From the NCBI GenBank assembly GCA_036262835.1, contig DATAID010000092.1, positions 27,407 through 91,406 on the forward strand: DNA of 64,000 nucleotides. Reading direction: 5' to 3'. Source of the DNA: RBG-16-66-20 sp036262835. Lineage in GTDB: Bacteria > Pseudomonadota > Gammaproteobacteria > Burkholderiales > SG8-39. The position numbers were made by a program, and so were the translations under genes. The notes under the pieces were generated by a model that was not told the origin of the DNA, did not search any database, and worked only from the letters and a program-made list of their open reading frames with translations. Of the stretch, positions 58,285 to 64,000 are shown one piece after another. Each line of letters begins with the position of its first letter. Position 1 is the first letter of the stretch.

Positions 58285-58950
58285 ATGGCGGCCCGGAACG
58301 CGGCGCTCGAGCGGCGCATCGGCTACCGCTTCCGCGAACCGGCGCTGCTCGCGCAGGCGCTCACCCACCGCAGCTTCGGCTCGCCGCACAACGAGCGCCT
58401 CGAGTTCCTGGGCGACGCCGTGCTCGGCTGTGTGATCGCTTCCGAGCTCTACGTGCGCTTCGCGTCCCTGCCCGAGGGCGAGCTGCACGAGCGCCGGATC
58501 GCGCTCGTGCGCCAGTCCGCGCTCGCCGACATCGCCAAGTCGCTCGGGCTCTCGGAGTTCCTGCAGGTGGGCGTCGGCGAGGAGGCGAAGCGCCTGCCTT
58601 CGGTGCTGGCCGACAGCCTGGAAGCGCTCTACGGGGCGGTGCTTCTCGACGGCGGCTATGAGGAGGCAAAAAAGGTCGTGACGCGGACCTTCGGCGAGGA
58701 GCTCGACCGGATCGCCGCCGCCAAGCCGCTCAAGAACGCCAAATCGCGGCTCCAGGAGCACCTGCACGCGCGCGGCCTGCCGCCCCCGAAATACGGGCTG
58801 CTCTCCACCAAGGGCCGCCCCCATCAGCCGGTGATCGAGATCGAATGCGTCGTGGAGCCCCTCGGCCTGCGCATGAGCGCGAGCGGCGGCTCGCGGCAGA
58901 GCGCCGAGCAGCAGGCGGCCGCCAACCTGCTCAAGCTGCTCGAAGGATAG
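58285..58950 (+). CDS. rnc: Ribonuclease III
   Basis: 221 residues. The RNase III signature HNERLEFLGDAVLG carries Glu40 and Asp44, and Asp110 and Glu113 (LADSLEALYGA) complete the metal site. A C-terminal dsRNA-binding domain (AKSRLQEHLHARGLPPPKYG, SRQSAEQQAAANLLKLL) is present. It processes rRNA precursors and double-stranded RNA. Confidence 0.97.
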   Translation: MAARNAALERRIGYRFREPALLAQALTHRSFGSPHNERLEFLGDAVLGCVIASELYVRFASLPEGELHERRIALVRQSALADIAKSLGLSEFLQVGVGEEAKRLPSVLADSLEALYGAVLLDGGYEEAKKVVTRTFGEELDRIAAAKPLKNAKSRLQEHLHARGLPPPKYGLLSTKGRPHQPVIEIECVVEPLGLRMSASGGSRQSAEQQAAANLLKLLEG

Positions 58951-58959
58951 GCGCGCGCC

Positions 58960-59844
58960 TTGGCTTCCACGCGCTGCGGCACCATCGCCCTGGCCGGCCG
59001 GCCCAACGCCGGCAAGTCGAGCCTGCTCAACCGCCTTGTCGGCCAGAAGATCGCCGTCGTCTCGCCCAAGGCGCAGACCACGCGCAATCCCGTGGCGGGC
59101 ATCCTCACCGAGGGCGACTGCCAGTACGTCTTTCTCGACCTGCCGGGCTACCAGACGCGGCACGTGAACGGCCTGAACCGCTCGCTCAACCGGCGCGCGT
59201 CCGAAGGGGCGCGCGATTGCGACGTCGTCGTGCTCGTGCTGGAGGCAAAGGGCTACGGCGCCGCCGACCGCGAGGTGCTCGAGCGCATCCCGGCGGAGCA
59301 GCGCGTCGTCGTCGCGCTGAACAAGATCGATCTCCTCGAGGATGCGGCCGAGGTGCTGCCGCTGATGGAGCGCCTAGCGAAGGAGCGCGAGTTCGCGGCG
59401 CTCGTGCCGGTTTCCGCGCGCACCGGCAAGAACGTGCCCGAGCTGCTCAAGGCGCTGCGCGAGCAGCTGCCCGAGGGGCCGTTCGCCTACCCGGTCGAGC
59501 AGCTCACCGACCGCGACGAGCGCTTCTTCGCCGCGGAGATCGTGCGCGAGAAGCTCTTTCTCCTCCTCGGGCAGGACCTGCCCTATCGCTGCGAAGTCAC
59601 CGTCGACAGCTTCAAGGAAGAAGGCAAGCTCAGGCGCATCGAGGCCACGATCTGGGTCGAGCGCGACAGCCAGAAGCCGATCGTGCTCGGCGCGGGCGGA
59701 ACGCTGCTCAAGCGCATCGGCACCGCGGCGCGGCGCGACATGGAGCGGCTCTTCGCGGGCAAGGTCTACCTCGGCCTGTGGGTGAAGGTGCGCCGCGACT
59801 GGACCCGCGACCCGCGCCTGCTGCGGCAGCTGGGCTACCAGTGA
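58960..59844 (+). CDS. era: GTPase Era
   Basis: 294 residues from TTG 58960. G1 GRPNAGKSSLLN, G4 NKIDLL and G5 SARTGKN are normal, and a C-terminal KH domain (AGGTLLKRIGTAARRDMERLFAGKVYLGLWVKVR region) binds 16S rRNA. The G2/G3 area is less standard: QTTRNPVAGI in place of QTTRHRITGI, and DLPGYQT where DTPG is expected. It acts in small-subunit assembly. rnc-era-recO is the usual order; it overlaps recO by GTGA. Confidence 0.95.
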   Translation: MASTRCGTIALAGRPNAGKSSLLNRLVGQKIAVVSPKAQTTRNPVAGILTEGDCQYVFLDLPGYQTRHVNGLNRSLNRRASEGARDCDVVVLVLEAKGYGAADREVLERIPAEQRVVVALNKIDLLEDAAEVLPLMERLAKEREFAALVPVSARTGKNVPELLKALREQLPEGPFAYPVEQLTDRDERFFAAEIVREKLFLLLGQDLPYRCEVTVDSFKEEGKLRRIEATIWVERDSQKPIVLGAGGTLLKRIGTAARRDMERLFAGKVYLGLWVKVRRDWTRDPRLLRQLGYQ

Positions 59845-60554
59845 AGCGGCGCGTCGAGCAGGAGCCGGCCTTCGTCCTGCATTCCTACGCCTACAAGGAG
59901 ACGAGCCTCGTCGTGGAAGTCTTCAGCCGCCGCCACGGGCGCCTCGGCCTGCTCGCGCGCGGCGCGCGCCGGCCGCGCTCGGCGATGCGCGGCGTGCTGC
60001 TCTCGTTTCACCCGCTCAGGCTCACCTGGACCGCTTCGGCCGAGCTCGGCACGCTCATCTCGGCGGAGTGGGCGAGCGGCCAGCGCTCGCTCGCCGGCAC
60101 GGCGCTGATGTGCGGCTTTTACCTGAACGAGCTGCTGCTGCGGCTGCTGCCGCGCGAGGATCCGCACGAGGCGCTCTTCGACGCCTATGCGCTCGCGCTC
60201 GAGCATCTTTCCGGCGGCGGCGGCCAGGCGCCGGTGCTGCGCAGCTTCGAGCGCAGGCTGCTCGCCGAACTCGGGTATGCTCCCGTGCTCGATCGCGACG
60301 CCGCGAGCGGCGCGGCAATCGACGCCGGCAAGACCTACGCCTACGAGGCGGAGCGCGGGCCGGTCGAGACCCGGCGCGAAAGCGGAGAATCGGTGGTGAG
60401 CGGCAGCACCTTGCTCGACATGGCGGCGGACAATTATGAGAGCGCGCGCACCCGCGAGGAGGCGCGCCGCCTCATGCGCGTGCTGATCGGCGAGCGCCTC
60501 TCCGGCCAGTCGCTGCACACGCGCACCGTGCTCTCGGAGCTGCAGGACCTGTGA
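59841..60554 (+). CDS. recO: DNA repair protein RecO
   Basis: 237 residues from GTG (GTGA overlap). N-terminal OB fold (PAFVLHSYAYKETSLVVEVFSRRHGRLGLLARGARR) and an alpha-helical C-terminal part (YLNELLLRLLPREDPHEALFDAY, LAELGYAP). It helps RecR load RecA in recombinational repair. The zinc cysteines found in some RecO proteins are absent. It overlaps pdxJ by GTGA. Confidence 0.94.
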   Translation: MKRRVEQEPAFVLHSYAYKETSLVVEVFSRRHGRLGLLARGARRPRSAMRGVLLSFHPLRLTWTASAELGTLISAEWASGQRSLAGTALMCGFYLNELLLRLLPREDPHEALFDAYALALEHLSGGGGQAPVLRSFERRLLAELGYAPVLDRDAASGAAIDAGKTYAYEAERGPVETRRESGESVVSGSTLLDMAADNYESARTREEARRLMRVLIGERLSGQSLHTRTVLSELQDL

Positions 60555-61297
60555 TCGAGCTCGGCGTCAACATCGATCACGTCGCGACCGTGCGCCAGGC
60601 GCGGCGCACCTACGAGCCCGACCCGGTCTGGGCCGCGGTCGAGGCGCACCTCGGCGGCGCCGATGGCATCACCGTGCACCTGCGCGAGGACCGGCGCCAC
60701 ATCCAGGACAAGGACGTCGCGCGCCTGCGCGAGCTCACCCATATCAAGCTCAACCTCGAGATGGCGGCGACCGACGAGATGGTCGCCATCGCGCGCAAGA
60801 TCCGGCCCGAGATGGCCATGCTCGTGCCTGAAGGCAGGCGCGAGGTCACGACCGAAGGCGGGTTGGACATTCTTTCGAAAGAAAACAAAATCAAAAAAGC
60901 AGTCAGCCGATTGGCCGACGCCGGCATCGTGGTGTCCGTGTTCATCGATGCCGACCTGGAGCAGGTCGAGGCCGCGAAGCGCATCGGCGCCTCGGTCTGC
61001 GAGATCCACACCGGTCCGTATGCGCATGCGTTTCATGCCAAAGGCCGGGATGCCGAAAGCCGCGCAGTTGTTTCTCAATTAAAAAAACTAAAGAGCGCGG
61101 GCGAGCGAATTCGCGCGCTCGGCATGCGCTTCAACGCCGGCCATGCGCTGAACTATTTCAATGTGCAGCCGGTGGCGCGGCTGCCGGGCGTGCGCGAGCT
61201 GCACATCGGCCACGCCATCGTGTCGCGCGCCGTCTTCGTCGGCATGCGCGAGGCGGTGCGGGAGATGAAGCGCCTCATCACCGACGCGGCAAGATGA
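60551..61297 (+). CDS. pdxJ: Pyridoxine 5'-phosphate synthase
   Basis: 248 residues from GTG. It joins 1-deoxyxylulose 5-phosphate with 3-amino-2-oxopropyl phosphate to make the vitamin B6 ring. LGVNIDHVATVRQARR, GADGITVHLREDRRHI, NLEMAAT, EIHTGPYAHAF and NAGHALNY are family hallmarks. Two short A+T-rich patches (60858-60912 and 61066-61100) with A runs interrupt an otherwise very GC-rich gene. Confidence 0.97.
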   Translation: MIELGVNIDHVATVRQARRTYEPDPVWAAVEAHLGGADGITVHLREDRRHIQDKDVARLRELTHIKLNLEMAATDEMVAIARKIRPEMAMLVPEGRREVTTEGGLDILSKENKIKKAVSRLADAGIVVSVFIDADLEQVEAAKRIGASVCEIHTGPYAHAFHAKGRDAESRAVVSQLKKLKSAGERIRALGMRFNAGHALNYFNVQPVARLPGVRELHIGHAIVSRAVFVGMREAVREMKRLITDAAR

Positions 61298-61674
61298 TCT
61301 ACGGCGTCGGCACGGACCTGGTGGAAATCAGCCGCATCGAGAAGGCGCTCGAGCGCTTCGGCGAGCGCTTCGCAAAACGCATCCTCTGCGAGCCCGAGCT
61401 CAGGCGCTTCGCGGTGCACCGCAAGCCCGCGGCGTACCTCGCCAAGCGCTTTGCCGCCAAGGAGGCGTTCACCAAGGCGCTGGGCACCGGCATCCATGCG
61501 CCGGCCAACTGGCATGGCGTCTGGGTCGTGAATGCCCGCTCGGGAAAGCCGTCGCTCGAGTTTTCCCCGGCGCTCGGCGAGCTCCTGAAGCAGAGAAGGG
61601 TTGCTCAGGCCCATCTCAGCCTCACCGACGAGCGCGGCATGGCCGCGGCGACGGTGATCCTGGAGACCGCATGA
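61294..61674 (+). CDS. acpS: Holo-ACP synthase
   Basis: 126 residues (ATGA overlap). It transfers phosphopantetheine to AcpP. GVGTDLVEISRIEKAL and the metal/CoA-binding FAAKEAFTKALGTGI are present. Whether it can also activate the carriers of the NRPS-PKS cluster (GGTSL, NSL, GGHSL types) is doubtful; those normally need an Sfp-type transferase, which is not in the window. Confidence 0.96.
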   Translation: MIYGVGTDLVEISRIEKALERFGERFAKRILCEPELRRFAVHRKPAAYLAKRFAAKEAFTKALGTGIHAPANWHGVWVVNARSGKPSLEFSPALGELLKQRRVAQAHLSLTDERGMAAATVILETA

Positions 61675-62705
61675 GGAAGCGCATGGCGCTCGGGCCGGTG
61701 GTGCTCGACCCCACGGGGCTCGCCCTGACCGACGAGGACCGCCGGCGCCTGCTGCATCCGGCCACAGGAGGGGTGATCCTCTTCGCGCACAATTTTCAGA
61801 GCTGCGATCAATTGACCCAGCTCGCGAATGAAATCAAGACGCTGCGCACCCCCGAGCTCTTCATCTGCGTGGACCACGAAGGCGGCCGCGTGCAGCGCTT
61901 TCGCGAGGGCTTCACCGTGCTGCCGCCGATGCGCCAGCTGGGCGTGCTCTGGGAGCGCGACCGGGAGAAGGGGCGGCGCTGCGCGCAGGCGGTTTCCTAC
62001 ATCGCGGCGGCCGAGCTCGCCGCGCACGGCGTGGATTTCAGCTTCGCGCCGGTGCTCGACCTCGACTACGGCGGCAGCTCCGTGATCGGCGATCGCGCGC
62101 TGCACTACGACCCGAACGCCGTGGGCACGCTCGCGGCCGAGATCGTCAAGGGCTTCGCCGCGGGCGGCATGAAGGCGGTCGGCAAGCACTTTCCGGGGCA
62201 CGGCTTCGCCGCCGCCGATTCGCACGTCGCCGTGCCGGTCGACGAGCGCGAGGTCGCCGCGATCATGAAGAAGGACGTCGCGCCCTACCGCGCGGCGATC
62301 GACGCGGGCCTCGCCGGCGTGATGCCCGCGCACGTCATCTACCCCAAGGCCGATGCCGAGCCCGCCGGCTACTCGAAATACTGGCTGCAGGAGGTGCTGC
62401 GCAAAAAGCTCGGCTTCGACGGGCTCATCTTCAGCGACGACCTCTCGATGGAAGGCGCGAGCACCGCGGGCGGCATCCCCGAGCGCGCGCGCGCGGCGCT
62501 CGCCGCCGGCTGCGACATGGTGCTGCTCTGCCAGAATCCGGAAGGCCAGGATGCGCTCCTGGAGTCCTTGAAGGAGTTTTCGATGGAAAAGCCCGAAAGA
62601 GCGGAACGGATGCGCCACGCGGGCGGGCGCGACCTGAGAAAGAGCGTCGCCTACCGCGACGCCATGCAATCCCTGCAGGACGTACCTCAGACAACGGAGG
62701 CGTGA
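61671..62705 (+). CDS. nagZ: Beta-N-acetylhexosaminidase NagZ
   Basis: 344 residues; ATG 61671 is preferred for its ATGA overlap, while ATG 61683 would match the E. coli N-terminus. Glycoside hydrolase family 3: CVDHEGGRVQR, the general-acid histidine in GKHFPGHG and nucleophile aspartate in IFSDDLSMEGAS. It removes GlcNAc from anhydro-muropeptides in the cytosol during cell-wall recycling and can influence beta-lactamase induction. Confidence 0.96.
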   Translation: MRKRMALGPVVLDPTGLALTDEDRRRLLHPATGGVILFAHNFQSCDQLTQLANEIKTLRTPELFICVDHEGGRVQRFREGFTVLPPMRQLGVLWERDREKGRRCAQAVSYIAAAELAAHGVDFSFAPVLDLDYGGSSVIGDRALHYDPNAVGTLAAEIVKGFAAGGMKAVGKHFPGHGFAAADSHVAVPVDEREVAAIMKKDVAPYRAAIDAGLAGVMPAHVIYPKADAEPAGYSKYWLQEVLRKKLGFDGLIFSDDLSMEGASTAGGIPERARAALAAGCDMVLLCQNPEGQDALLESLKEFSMEKPERAERMRHAGGRDLRKSVAYRDAMQSLQDVPQTTEA

Positions 62706-62708
62706 CCC

Positions 62709-64000
62709 ATGTATCCCAAAGTTCAGCTCCTCATCGACGGCCAGTGGTGCGACAGCGCCTCGGGCGACACGCTGCCCGTCGCCAACCCGGCGACCGGCGA
62801 GACCATCGGCACGGTGGCGCGCGCGGGCAAGGCGGACCTCGATCGCGCGCTCGAGGCGGCGGCGAAGGGCTTCCAGGCCTGGCGCAAGGTCGGCGCGTTC
62901 GACCGCTACAAGCTCATGCGCAAGGCGGCCGACCTGCTGCGCTCGCGCGCGGAGAGCATCGCGCCCCTCATGACGCAGGAGCAGGGCAAGCCGCTCGCCG
63001 AGGCGAAAATGGAGATCCTCGCGGGCGCGGACATCATCGACTGGTTCGCCGAGGAGGCGCGCCGCGCCTATGGGCGCGTCATTCCGCCGCGCGCCATGGG
63101 CGTCTACCAGCTCGTCATCAAGGAGCCGGTCGGCCCGGTGGCGGCGTTCACGCCCTGGAACTTCCCGATCAACCAGGTGGTGCGCAAGCTCTCCTGCGCC
63201 GTCGCCGCGGGCTGCTCGATCATCGTCAAGGCGCCCGAGGAGACGCCGGCCTCCCCGGCGGAGCTCCTGCGCGTCTTCGTGGACGCCGGCGCCCCCGCGG
63301 GCGTGGTGAATCTCGTCTACGGGGTTCCGGCCGAGATCTCCGAGTACCTGATCCCGCACCCGACCATCCGCAAGATCACCTTCACCGGCTCGACCGTGGT
63401 CGGCAAGCAACTTGCCGCGCTCGCCGGCAAGCACATGAAGCGCTGCACCATGGAGCTCGGCGGCCACGCGCCGGTGATCGTGTTCGACGACGCCGACGTC
63501 GCGGTCGCGGCAAAGGTGATGGCGGCGAGCAAGTTCAGGAACGCCGGCCAGGTGTGCATCTCGCCGACGCGCTTCCTGGTGCAGGAAGGGGTCTACAACC
63601 GGTTCGTGGAGAAGTTCGTCGATGCCACCAAGGCACTGAAAGTCGGTAATGGCATGGAGAGCGGCGTGCAGATGGGCGCGCTCGCCAACCCGCGCCGCGC
63701 CACCGCGATGGAGGCCAACGTCGAGGACGCGAGCAAGCACGGCGGCAAGGTCCGCACCGGCGGCCACCGCATCGGCAAGGACGGCAACTTCTGGGAGCCG
63801 ACCGTCGTGACCGAGCTGCCGAACGACGCGAAGGCGATGAACGACGAGCCGTTCGGCCCGCTCGCGGTGATCAACCCGTTCAAGACGTTCGATGAAGCGG
63901 TGGTCGAGGCGAACCGCCTGCCCTACGGGCTCGCCGCCTACGCCTGGACGCGCTCGGCGAAGACGGCGAACGCCATCGCCGCCAACGTCGAGACCGGGAT
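62709..64000 (+). CDS. gabD: NAD(P)-dependent succinate-semialdehyde dehydrogenase-like (3' truncated)
   Basis: 430 residues are inside the window; the frame is still open at base 64000. Start ATG 62709. Aldehyde dehydrogenase motifs: TPWNFPINQVVRK, KAPEETPASPAE, FTGSTVVGK, catalytic Glu in MELGGHAPVIVF and catalytic Cys in NAGQVCISPTRF. Among aldehyde dehydrogenases it is closest in appearance to GabD-type enzymes; other semialdehydes are possible. It begins 3 bases after the nagZ stop and may be co-transcribed with it. Confidence 0.85.
   Translation, partial: MYPKVQLLIDGQWCDSASGDTLPVANPATGETIGTVARAGKADLDRALEAAAKGFQAWRKVGAFDRYKLMRKAADLLRSRAESIAPLMTQEQGKPLAEAKMEILAGADIIDWFAEEARRAYGRVIPPRAMGVYQLVIKEPVGPVAAFTPWNFPINQVVRKLSCAVAAGCSIIVKAPEETPASPAELLRVFVDAGAPAGVVNLVYGVPAEISEYLIPHPTIRKITFTGSTVVGKQLAALAGKHMKRCTMELGGHAPVIVFDDADVAVAAKVMAASKFRNAGQVCISPTRFLVQEGVYNRFVEKFVDATKALKVGNGMESGVQMGALANPRRATAMEANVEDASKHGGKVRTGGHRIGKDGNFWEPTVVTELPNDAKAMNDEPFGPLAVINPFKTFDEAVVEANRLPYGLAAYAWTRSAKTANAIAANVETG

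Noticed and set aside
61294..61674. AcpS as the phosphopantetheinyl transferase for the NRPS-PKS cluster
   Set aside because: It is encoded in the core rnc-era-recO-pdxJ operon far from the cluster, and AcpS-type enzymes generally prefer the fatty-acid ACP.
61605..63767. 720-codon open frame antisense to nagZ and the aldehyde dehydrogenase gene
   Set aside because: No domain, no ribosome site, spans two real genes on the opposite strand; a product of high G+C at third codon positions.

Overview
The window is about two-thirds G+C, gene-dense and chromosomal. Gene order (pyrG-kdsA-eno-ftsB; yceD-rpmF-plsX-fabHDG-acpP-fabF; rpoE-rseA-rseB-mucD-lepA-lepB-DUF4845-rnc-era-recO-pdxJ-acpS-nagZ), a Bug/TctC-type binding protein, a DUF4124 protein and TAAAAT-type -10 boxes point to a betaproteobacterium, most likely Burkholderiales or a close uncultured relative. 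The species cannot be named from sequence alone. Many genes overlap the previous stop by 4 bases (ATGA, GTGA, TTGA and probably one CTGA), so GTG and TTG starts are common.

Positions 2-9180 hold the 3' part of a hybrid NRPS-PKS cluster, all on the plus strand: the end of an FkbH-like protein fused to a carrier domain, a 3-hydroxyacyl dehydrogenase, a discrete FkbJ-like ACP, a free-standing adenylation enzyme whose ten-residue pocket code reads as serine, a KS-AT-KR-ACP polyketide synthase, and a thioesterase with a TubC-type docking domain. This set resembles the zwittermicin route to hydroxymalonyl- and aminomalonyl-ACP extender units. It is the best candidate in the window for an undescribed biosynthetic system. 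The cluster continues upstream, outside the window.

Positions 9231-14509 are core metabolism (CTP synthase, KDO-8-P synthase, enolase, FtsB) plus an amidohydrolase. Positions 14514-31237 are accessory catabolism, transport and signalling: a dipeptide-type binding protein, an EctD-like dioxygenase, a TPR protein, a COG4091 oxidoreductase, an aldolase/carboxymuconolactone-decarboxylase/3-hydroxyisobutyrate-dehydrogenase operon, a complete branched-chain-type ABC importer with a divergent FadR-like regulator and acyl-CoA ligase, a degenerate GGDEF protein, a TctC-type binding protein and a lone receiver domain. Positions 31341-45205 mix cell-envelope, repair, RNA and proteolysis genes with one tRNA-Asn (uvrB, rne, rluC, sppA-like, yceF).

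Positions 45215-64000 are two core blocks: fatty-acid synthesis (YceD, L32, PlsX, FabH, FabD, FabG, AcpP, FabF), then the sigma-E operon with its own sigma-E-type promoter, followed by lepA to nagZ and a truncated succinate-semialdehyde dehydrogenase. All seven convergent gene pairs abut or overlap, leaving no room for intrinsic terminators between them. No insertion sequence, prophage, CRISPR array or integrase was found, and no gene-free stretch exceeds about 280 bases.
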